Positions 29,407 through 38,801 of a stretch of 64,000 bases of DNA are shown piece after piece. The notes under the pieces were generated by a model that was not told the origin of the DNA, made no database searches, and saw only the letters and a program-made list of their open reading frames with translations. A program made the translations under genes and the position numbers. Positions within the stretch are counted from its first letter, which is position 1. Every line of letters starts with the position of its first letter. This stretch comes from CAVZAB01 sp963773155 (GTDB lineage: Bacteria > Pseudomonadota > Alphaproteobacteria > Rhizobiales > Beijerinckiaceae), in assembly GCA_963773155.1 (NCBI GenBank), contig CAVZAB010000007.1, forward strand, positions 27,902 to 91,901, given 5' to 3'.

Positions 29407-30216
29407 GGAGGCCGGTCATCAGTGTGCAGTGCCAGCGGCGGTATCGGTTTGCGCTTCTCCTTCTGGGCGTTGGCTGGCTCCCCGGATTTGCCGCAATCGC
29501 TCAATCTCCAAGTCCAGAGCTGCAAGTCGACCATCGGGTGGCGATCGAGTCCGATGCCTGGCCTTGGTCGTCGATCGGCCGGATCAATGTGATCCTTTCC
29601 ATGGGGGAACGAAGTTCCTGTACTGGAACTCTCATCGGGCCACGCCTGGTTCTGACCGCCGCGCATTGCCTTTATAACGAGCGAGCCAGGAAGTGGGTCG
29701 CCAGCGAAACCATTCACTTCGTTGCCGGGCAGTCCCGCGATCATTTTCAGGCCCATTCTATAGCCGAACGCTACATGACCGGGACGGGATTTGCCGTTGC
29801 AGGTGAACACCACCAGGTCGAAGCCGATATGGTGCAAAGGGATTGGGCCCTCATCGAACTGCAGGAGACTTTGCCGTTGAAGCCAATTCCTTGGCAGGCC
29901 ATCCCCGTGGCCGATCTCGCCGAGACCACCGGCCGCGGCATCGTTGCACGAGCCGGCTACGGCGCCGACCGTCCTTATCTCCTGTCGGTGCATTGGGGCT
30001 GCACGGTGCGGGCCGAACCCGGGGAAACGGCCGTGCTTCTCGCATTCCTGCGATTTAAGGCCCGGCGATTTTGGCTCGCCGATTCTCTTGATCCATGGCA
30101 GCACTGCGGTTGTCATCGGCCTCCATTCGGCTGTCATGCACTATTCGGGGAATATCAAGAAGGCCGTGTCGGCTATGGCCTTCGATGAGGCAGCGCGCCG
30201 TCTGGCGATGCCGTAA
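29403..30216 (+). pseudogene. Trypsin-like serine protease homologue, frameshifted and with Phe at the nucleophile position
   Basis: An exported S1-family protein: signal peptide (RFALLLLGVGWLPGFAAIAQ), His motif TAAHCLY and Asp motif RDWALIEL. The reading frame shifts near 30038, where one extra G separates the first 210 codons from a continuation encoding HSCDLRPGDFGSPILLIHGS and ending at 30216. In that motif active trypsin-like enzymes have GDSG; here the Ser codon is TTT (Phe). So both a frameshift and loss of the nucleophile are seen. The frameshift could be a sequencing error, as elsewhere in this window. The Phe may indicate a non-catalytic homologue. It is divergent from the giant adhesin gene. 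Confidence 0.75.
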
Positions 30217-30255
30217 ACGGTGGCGACCGGGGCCGCTGGACTAAGGAGCTCAACG

Positions 30256-31326
30256 TTGGGGGACGATGCCGCAAAGCCTCTGTTCAATATGATGTTCGGC
30301 TGGCGGCGCGGCGGCCTCGAATTGGCTGCGGCGCATTATCATATGGCGCTTGCCTCACAAGGCTACAACGTCGTTACGATCGGCCATGGCCGAGGTTGGC
30401 TCAGGGAACAATTGCCGAAGGACGCGGCATTCCTGCCAATTGCACCCATTTCCGACTATGACCCGCGTGCACACTTCGCGCTTGCCAGGGCGATCCGCCG
30501 ACTGCGGCCCAAAGTGCTGATCGCGCACGGCAATCGAGCGATGCGCTACGCCGCAAGGATGCAGGGAGTAAATCGGATTGGCGTTTTCCATAATTTTCAG
30601 TTCAAGCCCTTTCATGCCGAGCTCGACGCGGGCATAGCCGTGTCGCAGGCCGTGCGCGACGCCGCGATAGCGCCGCTACCTAACCTTCCCTTTGCTGTTA
30701 TCCCCAATCTGATCATGCCATCGGCCTCAGCGGCCCGACCAGCGAGGGGCAAATCGGTCCGGCTCGGCGCCCTCGGCCGCCTGCACGCCGACAAGGGTCT
30801 CGATATTCTCTTCGAGGCCCTCGCCGATCCGGTCTTGCGGTCGCGCGACTGGCACCTGACGCTGGCCGGCGAAGGCGAAGATGAGGCGGTGCTGCGCCAG
30901 CTCGCCCGGCGCCTGGGCCTTGCCGAGCGGATCGACTTTCGGGGCTGGTATGACGACCCCAAGCGCTTTTTTGGTGAAATCGACATTTTGTGCATGCCTT
31001 CGCGCACTGAATCCTTCGGCCTGGTTCTGATTGAGGCCCTCGCCCAAGCCGTCCCGGTCATTACCAGCAATGCCCCGGGCCCCCGCGAGATCGCTGAGGA
31101 CCGCCGCGATGCGCTGGTCGTTGCGGTCGAAGACCGGATCGGGTTAACCCGCGCGATTCTGCGCCTTCTCGACGACGAGGTTTTTGCGCTTAGCCTCGGC
31201 CGCCAGGGCCAGGCGACGATTCTCGCCCATTACGGCTTCGATCGGGTCGCCGCTGCATTGGTGCAAGCGCTCGTTCGCCTGTCGTCGGGGCTGGACGTCC
31301 AGACCGGCTTGCCTGATAAGGATTGA
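30256..31326 (+). CDS. Glycosyltransferase family 4 protein
   Basis: A GT-B glycosyltransferase of about 356 residues. The C-terminal half has GALGRLHADKGLDILFEAL and the E-x7-E donor-binding motif in ESFGLVLIEALAQAVPVI, followed by APGPREI. The N-terminal half begins KPLFNMMFGWRRGGLELAAA, a typical acceptor-domain start. TTG at 30256 was chosen because it sits seven bases after TAAGGAG; a GTG at 30220 lacks such a site. The stop overlaps the region upstream of the amidotransferase gene, and the two are probably co-transcribed. Likely role is assembly of a cell-surface glycan. Sugar and acceptor cannot be deduced. Confidence 0.9.
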   Translation: MGDDAAKPLFNMMFGWRRGGLELAAAHYHMALASQGYNVVTIGHGRGWLREQLPKDAAFLPIAPISDYDPRAHFALARAIRRLRPKVLIAHGNRAMRYAARMQGVNRIGVFHNFQFKPFHAELDAGIAVSQAVRDAAIAPLPNLPFAVIPNLIMPSASAARPARGKSVRLGALGRLHADKGLDILFEALADPVLRSRDWHLTLAGEGEDEAVLRQLARRLGLAERIDFRGWYDDPKRFFGEIDILCMPSRTESFGLVLIEALAQAVPVITSNAPGPREIAEDRRDALVVAVEDRIGLTRAILRLLDDEVFALSLGRQGQATILAHYGFDRVAAALVQALVRLSSGLDVQTGLPDKD

Positions 31327-31364
31327 AATGCGGGTCTGGCTGCCGCCAAAGGGGTGAAGACAGC

Positions 31365-33125
31365 GTGTGCGGCATTGCCGGTATCATTACGCGCCCGCCG
31401 GACGGGGTTGATCTCGACAAGCTTCGCCTGCTCGGCCAGGCGCTCGCCCATCGCGGCCCCGACGGTCATGGCGAATACGTCCGCGACAACGTCGGATTTA
31501 GACATGAGCGACTGGCGATTATCGATCTTGCCACCGGCGCCCAGCCGCTGTTCGATGAGGCGGGGGCCGCCCTGGTCGTCAACGGAGAGATCTACAACTA
31601 CAGAGAATTGGCGGCGGCAATGCCGCAGGCGCGGCTGCGCACCGGTTCCGATTGCGAACCATTGTTGGCGCGCTATCGGGCGCACGGTCTCGATTTTCTC
31701 GAAGGTATCCGTGGTATGTATGCGCTTGCCCTCCACGATCCCCAGCGCAACCGGCTCATTCTTGCGCGCGATCCCTTTGGCATCAAGCCCTTGTACTATA
31801 TCGAAACCGGCGTAGGTCTGGCCTTTGCCTCGGAGGCGCAGGCGCTCGTCCATGCCGGATTCGTCGCCCCAACGATGCGCACACGCGCCGTGCACGAATT
31901 GCTGCAATTGCAATTCACGACCGGTGCGACAACGATCTTCAGCGGCATCGAGCGGCTGAAGCCCGGCGAAATGCTGGTCGTCGAGGCCGGCCGCATCGTC
32001 GAACGCCGGATCAAGCCAGCCCTGCCCGGCGGGCCAACCCGGGAGATAGACGAGCCGGCGGCACTGCGACGTCTGGACGAAATCCTGGTCGACTCGGTCC
32101 GCCTGCACCAGCGCAGCGACGTACCCTATGGTCTGTTCCTGTCGAGCGGGATCGACAGCGCTTCGCTGTTGAAATGCATGGCCGACCTCAATCCGCAGCC
32201 GGTGCGCACCTATACCGCCGCCTTTCCGCAGACCGGCGTGCATGACGAGCGCGTGGCGGCCCGTGCCATGGCTGAGGCGGCCGGCACAATCCACACCGAA
32301 ATTGCCGTCACCGCCGCAGACTTTTGGGCAAGGCTGCCGGAAATCTGCGCGGCTTTGGATGACCCGGTCGCCGATTTTGCCGTTGTTCCCTATTTTCTTC
32401 TCGCCGAGCGTGCCGCCAAGGACGTCAAGGTCGTGTTATGCGGGCTTGGCGGCGACGAGCTTCTCGCCGGCTATAGCCGCTACCGGCGACAGCGGCTGCC
32501 GTGGTGGCTGGGCGGCAGGCAGCGCCGGCGGCGCGGTCCTTGCGACGGGCTTGCACTGTTGCGCGAGCCGCTGGCCGGCTGGCGTGACGGAATTGCGGCG
32601 GCCGAGCGTTGGGCAGCCGGCCAGAATTACAACCGGTTGCAGGCCGCCCAGGCGGTCGATTTCGTCGATTGGCTGCCGAACGGCAATCTGATCGAGCTTG
32701 ACCGCTGCCTCATGCATTTCGGTCTCGAGGGCCGTACGCCGCTGCTCGATCCCGTTGTCGCCGATTTCACCTTTCTCTTGCCGGACTGGCTCAAGCTGCG
32801 CCGTCAACAAGGCAAGTACTTGCTCCGGCGATGGCTCGCCGGCGCCTTTCCTGCCGCGGCGCCTTTTGCGCGCAAACGTGGTTTTACGGTGCCGGTCGGC
32901 GAATGGATTGCCGGCGAGGCGGCTAGATTGGGGCCACTCGTCGCGAGCGATCCCGGCATTGCCGAAATCTGCCGGCCCGGCACCGTCGAGACGGTCTTCG
33001 CCAGCGCCCGCAAATCCGATCAGCTTCTCGCCTGGCGGCTATTGTTCTTCGCACTTTGGCATCGACGACATATGCGCGGGCTCAGTCCCGCCGGCTCGGT
33101 ATTCGATTGTCTTGGCGTCGCCTAA
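31365..33125 (+). CDS. asnB: Asparagine synthetase-type glutamine amidotransferase (AsnB family)
   Basis: A 586-residue protein with an N-terminal class II glutaminase (CGIAGI, with Cys2 as nucleophile, HRGPDGHGEY, RLAIIDL, NGEIYNY) and a C-terminal synthetase domain with the ATP-binding loop LFLSSGIDSASLL and CGLGGDELLAGYSRY. The start must be GTG 31365, since it places Cys at position 2. It makes asparagine or amidates another carboxylate. Placed between two glycosyltransferase genes it is more likely to serve polysaccharide or glycan modification, as many AsnB-family proteins in such clusters do; this is inference. The last 4 bases overlap the convergent acetyltransferase gene. Confidence 0.9.
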   Translation: MCGIAGIITRPPDGVDLDKLRLLGQALAHRGPDGHGEYVRDNVGFRHERLAIIDLATGAQPLFDEAGAALVVNGEIYNYRELAAAMPQARLRTGSDCEPLLARYRAHGLDFLEGIRGMYALALHDPQRNRLILARDPFGIKPLYYIETGVGLAFASEAQALVHAGFVAPTMRTRAVHELLQLQFTTGATTIFSGIERLKPGEMLVVEAGRIVERRIKPALPGGPTREIDEPAALRRLDEILVDSVRLHQRSDVPYGLFLSSGIDSASLLKCMADLNPQPVRTYTAAFPQTGVHDERVAARAMAEAAGTIHTEIAVTAADFWARLPEICAALDDPVADFAVVPYFLLAERAAKDVKVVLCGLGGDELLAGYSRYRRQRLPWWLGGRQRRRRGPCDGLALLREPLAGWRDGIAAAERWAAGQNYNRLQAAQAVDFVDWLPNGNLIELDRCLMHFGLEGRTPLLDPVVADFTFLLPDWLKLRRQQGKYLLRRWLAGAFPAAAPFARKRGFTVPVGEWIAGEAARLGPLVASDPGIAEICRPGTVETVFASARKSDQLLAWRLLFFALWHRRHMRGLSPAGSVFDCLGVA

Positions 33126-33670
33126 CCCGGTTTGCGAACGAGAACACGCACCGGACGGTCGCGATAGATGAGCGTTTCAGCCAACCGATAGCCGAGCAGC
33201 TCGACAAGCCGCAAAGAGCGCAGATTGTCGGGATGAACGATGCAAAGCGTTTCGCGGGCCAGGCATTGGTCAGCCCAGGCATGACAGGCCGCGGCGGCCT
33301 CGCGGGCGTAGCCTTGGCGCTGCGCGTCGGCGGCGAGCGCCACGCCGAATTCGCGGGCGGCGCCCTCGATGCCAAAGCCGCGACGGATATCGGCGAAGCC
33401 GATCTCTCCGAGATAGCGTTGCGCCGCCTTGTCCTCAATGACCCAATAGCCGTAGCCCAGGACCTGCCAATGGCCCACATAGCGCAATAGCCGCGCCCAG
33501 ACTTCCTCAGGGGTAAACGACGTAGCTACGATGCAACGGGTGACGGCCGGATCAGTCCACATCGCGACACAGGCAGGAAAATCTGCGGCGCCGTGGCCCC
33601 GCAAAATCAACCGCTCCGTCAAAAGAACGGGTGCTTGTACTAGCCCGGTCTGTGTTGGTCCTTCTTTCAT
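33122..33670 (-). CDS. GNAT-family N-acetyltransferase (RimJ/RimL-like)
   Basis: A 182-residue acetyltransferase of the RimJ/RimL type. It starts with the usual LLTERLILRGHGAADF, has YWVIEDKAAQRYLGEIGF in the central sheet, a QRQGYAREAAAACHAWA acetyl-CoA loop and a C-terminal NLRSLRLVELLGYRL. Substrate is unknown: ribosomal or other protein N-termini, an antibiotic, or a sugar amine are all possible. Its ATG overlaps the stop of the upstream glycosyltransferase gene by 4 bases, so the two are co-transcribed. Confidence 0.9.
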   Translation of the reverse strand: MKEGPTQTGLVQAPVLLTERLILRGHGAADFPACVAMWTDPAVTRCIVATSFTPEEVWARLLRYVGHWQVLGYGYWVIEDKAAQRYLGEIGFADIRRGFGIEGAAREFGVALAADAQRQGYAREAAAACHAWADQCLARETLCIVHPDNLRSLRLVELLGYRLAETLIYRDRPVRVLVRKPG

Positions 33671-34734
33671 TCGAAGGCCTGGGTCGGCCAGGCATAGGTC
33701 TCACTGAGCTGGCTGCGAAAAGTTCGCTCGACCATGAATTTTGTGACCAGCCGCTCGTTGAAGCAGCGGTGCGCCTTGTCGAAGCCGGCGGCCGCAATCC
33801 GGCGCCGCGCCGCATCGTGCGCCTTGTAATGGATGAGCTTGTCGAGCAATTCCTCCTGGCTCGAGAAAAACACCATCTCGCGATCCTCCTCGAACAAGTC
33901 CTCGAGTTGGTTGTCGCGGGTCGTGCAGACCATCAGGCCACTGCCAAGATAGTGGGCGAGACGATCGGACGAATAGAGATAGAGTTCCGCTTGGCTGCCG
34001 CGTGGATCGCCGACCTTCTCGCGCACCGAGCTGATGTTCAGGCCGATGCGGGCGGCTTCGATCTGTTGGAAATGCGCCCGCCCGTAAATTTGCGGGCGGC
34101 CATTTACGCCATAATAATCAATGCGGATCTGCCCACTCGCTTCGATGAAGGCTGGAATAGCGGCCCGCGGGTCGTCGGCCGTCGGCGCGTTGATCGGACG
34201 TGCCGCGAAGAATACGTCATTGGGCTGGTCGCTGCGCTCATGGCAGCGCGGCGTTTGGACCGACGCGTCGACCGGATTGGGAATAAAGGCGACGAGGGAG
34301 CGCTTGCCGGCGAATTGCCGCAGAATGTCACCGCCGGTCGTGATGAATGTCGCATCCATGAGATCGGTCTTGGCGGCGATAGCCGCTGCATTCGCCGCCC
34401 GAAACAGCGGATCGACATTGAATTGAGCCATCCTCACGTCGGGCAGCAGATCGCGAACTCGATGCAAAGTCTCGCGTGTGATCAGATCGGCGTGGCCGAA
34501 CACGATCAGATCGGGTTGTAGGTTGCGGCAGGTCTCGACAAATATCCGGTTGCAGGCAGCAGCCCCCCAGCGCGACGAGGCAAGCAGATTGCTGGCACGC
34601 GCCGTGTCGCGGTCGGAGAAGAAGTAGACGTGATGGCCGTTGCGCACGAGGCCATTCTCGATCAGCCGCTCGACGCTATAATATCTTTTCCCCGGAAATT
34701 TGTAGTTACCGTTGGCAACCAGGAGAACCAGCAT
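33667..34734 (-). CDS. CgeB-like glycosyltransferase
   Basis: A 355-residue GT-B-fold protein. The N-terminus (MLVLLVANGNYKFPGKRYYS) and the C-terminal stretch SDRLAHYLGSGLMVCTTRDN followed by a second EDLFEEDREMVFF segment match CgeB/glycosyl-transferase-1-like proteins found in surface maturation and protein glycosylation loci. No signal peptide or membrane helix is seen. It is co-transcribed with the acetyltransferase gene and lies 36 bases downstream of the HdeD-like gene. Sugar and acceptor unknown. Confidence 0.8.
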   Translation of the reverse strand: MLVLLVANGNYKFPGKRYYSVERLIENGLVRNGHHVYFFSDRDTARASNLLASSRWGAAACNRIFVETCRNLQPDLIVFGHADLITRETLHRVRDLLPDVRMAQFNVDPLFRAANAAAIAAKTDLMDATFITTGGDILRQFAGKRSLVAFIPNPVDASVQTPRCHERSDQPNDVFFAARPINAPTADDPRAAIPAFIEASGQIRIDYYGVNGRPQIYGRAHFQQIEAARIGLNISSVREKVGDPRGSQAELYLYSSDRLAHYLGSGLMVCTTRDNQLEDLFEEDREMVFFSSQEELLDKLIHYKAHDAARRRIAAAGFDKAHRCFNERLVTKFMVERTFRSQLSETYAWPTQAFE

Positions 34735-34770
34735 GGGCTCCGCTCATCCTGCCCGACTGCAGCTTGGCCA

Positions 34771-35337
34771 TCACTTGATGATCGAAGGCAGGCTCATCCC
34801 GAGTGCGATCAGGCCGAGACCACGAAACAACAGGTCGATGCCGATGAACAGGCCAATTGCCCACAGGCCGGTGATCGGCCAGCCGCTGAACAACAGGACG
34901 CCGAGCACCGTCGTCACCAGACCCTCAAGGAGATAATAGCCCCAGCCCTGCATGTTCGAGAACAAGGGCACAAATATGCCGATCAAGCCGGTGACGATGA
35001 AATTGAACGCCATGACAAGCGTGATCGCCTCGGCACTGAGTACCGGTCGGCTTACCATCATGAAGCCGATGACGCCGAAAAGGACGGCCCAGAGCGTGTG
35101 GATGAAGAAGCCGCTCCAATTGCCGGTGAAGGCCACGGCGAAAATCAGAAGTAGCGCCGCGGTAATTAGCAGCAGAATGCCGAGAAACGACACATAGGCA
35201 ACGGTCGCTGTGCGCGAGCGGTAGATCGCCAGGGCGCCGACAATCGCCAAGCACAGCCCGAGGGCCACGATCCAGCCCCAATGGGCGACAAGATCGCTCG
35301 GCATGTCGCCGACATAGACGTCGAGTTTTTCAGTCAT
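34771..35337 (-). CDS. HdeD-family (DUF308) membrane protein
   Basis: A 188-residue inner-membrane protein with six hydrophobic segments arranged as three pairs, and repeated short motifs as in the HdeD family (acid-stress membrane protein of Escherichia coli). The ATG at 35337 follows a GGGGGG-rich ribosome-binding region; the extra 29 in-frame residues upstream are Pro/Arg-rich and improbable. Role not known beyond the family association with acid resistance. Confidence 0.88.
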   Translation of the reverse strand: MTEKLDVYVGDMPSDLVAHWGWIVALGLCLAIVGALAIYRSRTATVAYVSFLGILLLITAALLLIFAVAFTGNWSGFFIHTLWAVLFGVIGFMMVSRPVLSAEAITLVMAFNFIVTGLIGIFVPLFSNMQGWGYYLLEGLVTTVLGVLLFSGWPITGLWAIGLFIGIDLLFRGLGLIALGMSLPSIIK

Positions 35338-35501
35338 TTCTGCCCCCCTGCTGCCGCCAGTCATGACTAGCCCACAAGTGTCGGGGAGACAAGCAGGGCC
35401 GGTATGGTCGGTTCGAGTTGGCAAGTCCGCCGCGAGCGGCTAACGCTGGGGCGCCTTGCCGGACGGCGGCGCCCGGTCGCACGGCTTTGGAGGAGACGGC
35501 G

Positions 35502-36077
35502 ATGCCGAAAATCCACGACACCCTGGAATTTGCGCTCGCCCTGCATCGCGCCGGCGACTTGCGTCAGGCGGGCGATCTCTATCGGAGCATTCTCAAGCAG
35601 GCCCCGGGCGAAGCCAATGCGCTTCGTCTCCTGGGCGTCATTGAATTTCAGATCGGCCATTTCGACGAGGCTGAGCGGTTACTGAGCCGGGCGACGAAAA
35701 GACAACCGAAATCCGCCGATGCCAATATTTCCTTGGCCGGCTATTGCTGGTCAAGCGGGCGCGCGAGCGGGCGCTGGCTGCCCTGATGCGCTGCGTCGAA
35801 CTCGAGCCCCTGGCACGAGGCGGCGCTCGTCTCGATCGGCGGCCTCTACCTCGAGGACGGCGATAGCGCCGCGGCGCTCGCGCGGTTCGAACAGGCCCTC
35901 GCGGCCAATCCGAGGTCGCTTGACGCTTGGTGCAACAAGGGCAAAGCGCTGCGCGCACTTGGCCGTCTCGATGCCGCAAAAGCGGCCTTCGAGGCGGCGC
36001 TGGCACTCGCGCCGGATCTGGCGAGCGCCAAGGCAGGTCTCGCCGATCTCGGCACCCCGGAACAGGCTTCCGGTTGA
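35502..36077 (+). CDS. Tetratricopeptide repeat protein (two apparent compensating frameshifts)
   Basis: A 191-residue TPR protein if two one-base errors are allowed. The first 80 codons give HRAGDLRQAGDLYRSILKQA and a GVIEFQIGHFDEAERLLSRA repeat. The frame then changes near 35738 and returns near 35806 (an extra C in GAGCCCCTGGCAC), after which GLYLEDGDSAAALARFEQAL and ALRALGRLDAAKAAFEAALA form further repeats to the stop at 36077. The net length stays a multiple of three. The start ATG at 35502 follows GGAGGAG. Partner unknown. It ends 42 bases before rimO. Confidence 0.78.
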
Positions 36078-36119
36078 ACGCCGCATTGCGCCGGCCTCGC
36101 CGGCGTGGCAAGGGAGGTC

Positions 36120-37454
36120 ATGAACATTGACGGCAAAATGAGCGCCGCACCGCGGATTTCCTTCGTTTCGCTTGGCTGTCCCAAGGCTCTGGTCGATTCC
36201 GAACGGATCATCACCAAGCTTCGGGCGGAGGGCTATGACGTGTCGAGAAGCCATGCCGGCGCCGACGCGGTCATCGTCAACACTTGCGGCTTTCTCGACA
36301 GCGCCAAGGCCGAATCCCTGGCCGCGATCGGAGCGGCGCTACGCGAGAACGGCAAGGTGATCGTCACCGGATGCCTCGGCGCCGAGCCCGAGGCGATCAC
36401 CGATCACTATCCAAACCTCTTCGCGATCAGCGGACCGCAGGCCTATGAATTGGTTATCGAGGCAGTCCACCGGGCGGTCCCGCCGGCCCACGATCCGTTT
36501 GTTGACCTGGTGCCGGCGCAGGGGGTCAAATTGACACCTCGCCACTATGCCTATCTCAAGATCTCCGAGGGCTGCAACAACCGCTGCAGTTTCTGCATCA
36601 TTCCCAAATTGCGCGGTGATCTGGTTTCGCGGCCGGCGGCCGACGTTCTGCGCGAGGCCGAGAAACTGGTCCGCGCCGGGGTCAAGGAATTGCTGGTTAT
36701 CTCCCAGGATACCAGCGCCTATGGACTGGACATCAAATATGCCGAAAGCCGCCTCGGCGAGCGCTTGGTCAAGGCGAGATTTCTCGACCTGTGCCGCGAA
36801 TTGGGCGAGTTCGGCGTCTGGGTGCGCCTCCACTATGTCTATCCCTACCCGCATGTCGACGCGGTCGTCGACTTGATGGCTACCGGCAAAATCCTGCCCT
36901 ATCTCGATATTCCATTTCAGCACGCCGCACCCGGCATTCTCAAGGCGATGCGCCGACCGGGCAATCAGGAAAAAACCCTCGAGCGAATCGCCGCCTGGCG
37001 GCGCCGATGTCCGGTTCTTTCGATCCGCTCGACTTTCATCGTCGGGTTTCCCGGCGAGAGCGAAGCGGATTTCGAAATGTTGCTCGACTGGCTGCAGCAG
37101 GCGCAACTCAATCGCGTCGGCGCCTTCCGCTATGAGCCGGTCAAGGGGGCGAGCGCCAATGATCTTGGGCTGCCGGTCGTGCCCGACGCGATCAAGACAC
37201 AGCGCTATCGCCGCTTGATGGAAGTTCAACAAAAAATCAGCGCAAAATCGCTCAGGCGCAAAATAGGCCAGCGCCTGCAGGTGATCATCGACGAGCCCGG
37301 CAATCCCGTTGCGCGCGGCCGCAGCCACGCGGATGCGCCGGACATCGACGGAGCCGTCGTCGTCGATACTCGCCGGCCGCTGCGGCAGGGCGAGATCGTG
37401 ACGGTCAAGATCGAATCCTCGGATGCCTATGATTTGCGCGGCCGGGCCGTCTAA
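36120..37454 (+). CDS. rimO: Ribosomal protein S12 methylthiotransferase RimO
   Basis: A 444-residue radical SAM methylthiotransferase that adds a methylthio group to an Asp of ribosomal protein S12. The N-terminal domain carries the second cluster's cysteines in FVSLGCPKALVDSE, NTCGF and GCLGAE. The radical SAM motif CNNRCSFC has Cys152, Cys156 and Cys159, and a C-terminal TRAM domain follows (DAPDIDGAVVVDTRR). Length is normal. ATG 36120 lies only two bases after GGGAGG; a GTG at 36105 and an ATG at 36138 are alternatives. A strong terminator hairpin follows 10 bases after the stop. Confidence 0.96.
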   Translation: MNIDGKMSAAPRISFVSLGCPKALVDSERIITKLRAEGYDVSRSHAGADAVIVNTCGFLDSAKAESLAAIGAALRENGKVIVTGCLGAEPEAITDHYPNLFAISGPQAYELVIEAVHRAVPPAHDPFVDLVPAQGVKLTPRHYAYLKISEGCNNRCSFCIIPKLRGDLVSRPAADVLREAEKLVRAGVKELLVISQDTSAYGLDIKYAESRLGERLVKARFLDLCRELGEFGVWVRLHYVYPYPHVDAVVDLMATGKILPYLDIPFQHAAPGILKAMRRPGNQEKTLERIAAWRRRCPVLSIRSTFIVGFPGESEADFEMLLDWLQQAQLNRVGAFRYEPVKGASANDLGLPVVPDAIKTQRYRRLMEVQQKISAKSLRRKIGQRLQVIIDEPGNPVARGRSHADAPDIDGAVVVDTRRPLRQGEIVTVKIESSDAYDLRGRAV

Positions 37455-37464
37455 TCCGGCAAAG

Positions 37465-37492
37465 AAAAGCCCGGCTCCGAAGCCGGGCTTTT
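37465..37492. terminator. Bidirectional intrinsic terminator between rimO and the BMP-lipoprotein-family gene
   Basis: AAAAGCCCGGCT, loop CCGA, AGCCGGGCTTTT: a 12-bp perfect stem with a T run on the plus strand and a matching A run before it, so it can end transcription from both convergent genes. Confidence 0.9.
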
Positions 37493-37618
37493 GTTGAGTT
37501 GGCCGCCACTCTCCACGAGGCGGGAGGGACCTCAAGCGGCGGCAGTCACGACTTTAGCTGAGTCGCCGGTTTTCGACGACATCGGCCTGCCCGGCCGGTC
37601 GCCAGTTCTATTCGATTC

Positions 37619-38686
37619 CTATTTTGGCAACGAGGCGTCGATGCCCTTTACGTACCAGTTCATCCCCAATATGTCCTTATCGGAAACCACTTCGCCTTCC
37701 TTGGCAACCACGGTTCCATCCTGCTTGACGACCGGCCCCTTGAACGGATTAAGCGTGCCTGCCTTGATGGCCGCTGCCGTTTCTTCCGCCATTTTCTTAA
37801 CGTCGTCAGGCATATTGGCATAGGGCGCGAGATTGACCATATTGGCCGCCATGCCGCCCCAGGTGTCGGTGCTCTTCCAGGTGCCGTCGAGAACCGCCTT
37901 GGTCCGGGCAATGTAGTAATCCGACCAATTGTCGACAATCGCGGTCAATTGCGCTTTCGGCGCAAAGCGGGTCATGTCGGACGCCTGGCCAAAGCCCAAC
38001 TTGCCGGCCTTTTCGGCTTCTTGCAGAGGGGCCGCTGAATCGGTGTGTTGAACGATGATGTCGGCGCCCTCGGCCAACAGCGCCTTGGTTGCGTCGGCTT
38101 CCTTGCCCGGGTCAAACCAGGTATTGACCCAGACGATTTTGAGCTTGACGTCTGGATTGACTGACGAAGCGCCGAGGTAGAAGGCGTTGATGCCGGACAC
38201 GACTTCGGGGATCGGGAATGAGACGATATAGCCGATGGTGTTGGTCTTGGTCATTTTGCCGGCGATCTTGCCGATTACGTAGCGGCCCTCGTGGAACTTA
38301 GCCGAATAGGTCGAGACGTTGGCCGCCCGCTTGTAGCCGGTCGCGTGTTCGAATTTCACGTCGGGAAATTTCTTGGCGACTTTCAGTGTCGGCTCCATGA
38401 AGCCGAAGGAGGTCGTGAAAATCAGCTTGTGGCCAGACCGGGCCAATTGCTCGATCGCCCGTTCGCTGTCGTTTTCCGGAACATTCTCGAGAAATGTCGT
38501 CTCAATCTTGTCGCCGAGCGCTTTCTGCAACGCCTGTCGACCAAGATCGTGCTGATACGAATAACCGAAATCACCGACTGGCCCGACATAGACGAAACCG
38601 ACTTTCAGCTTATCGGCAGCCAGCGCCGCGGCGCCGAAGGCGATCGCCAGGGCGGCTGCCGAAACAATCTTGTACACATTATGCAT
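37619..38686 (-). CDS. BMP-family (PnrA/Med-like) ABC transporter substrate-binding protein
   Basis: A 355-residue periplasmic binding protein. A signal peptide (IVSAAALAIAFGAAALAA) is followed by KLKVGFVYVGPVGDFGYSYQHD and later GYKRAANVSTYSAKFHEGRY and WVNTWFDPGKEA, typical of BMP-family proteins that bind purine nucleosides, autoinducer-2-like or other ligands. It has no lipobox Cys, so it is probably soluble, unlike TmpC/Med lipoproteins. The ATG at 38686 follows AAAGGGAGA. It is 115 bases downstream of the permease pair and is the last gene of the importer cluster. Ligand is likely a nucleoside or base; inference from family. Confidence 0.92.
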   Translation of the reverse strand: MHNVYKIVSAAALAIAFGAAALAADKLKVGFVYVGPVGDFGYSYQHDLGRQALQKALGDKIETTFLENVPENDSERAIEQLARSGHKLIFTTSFGFMEPTLKVAKKFPDVKFEHATGYKRAANVSTYSAKFHEGRYVIGKIAGKMTKTNTIGYIVSFPIPEVVSGINAFYLGASSVNPDVKLKIVWVNTWFDPGKEADATKALLAEGADIIVQHTDSAAPLQEAEKAGKLGFGQASDMTRFAPKAQLTAIVDNWSDYYIARTKAVLDGTWKSTDTWGGMAANMVNLAPYANMPDDVKKMAEETAAAIKAGTLNPFKGPVVKQDGTVVAKEGEVVSDKDILGMNWYVKGIDASLPK

Positions 38687-38801
38687 CAGGTTCTCCCTTT
38701 GTTGCGGCTTGTCCTGCGAGCCCGAGTGCCGCTGGCGGGCGCAGCAGGCAAACTTGCTTCCCTTGCCGGGCCTTTGGCAAGACCCGCCGAGCCGCCAATC
38801 T

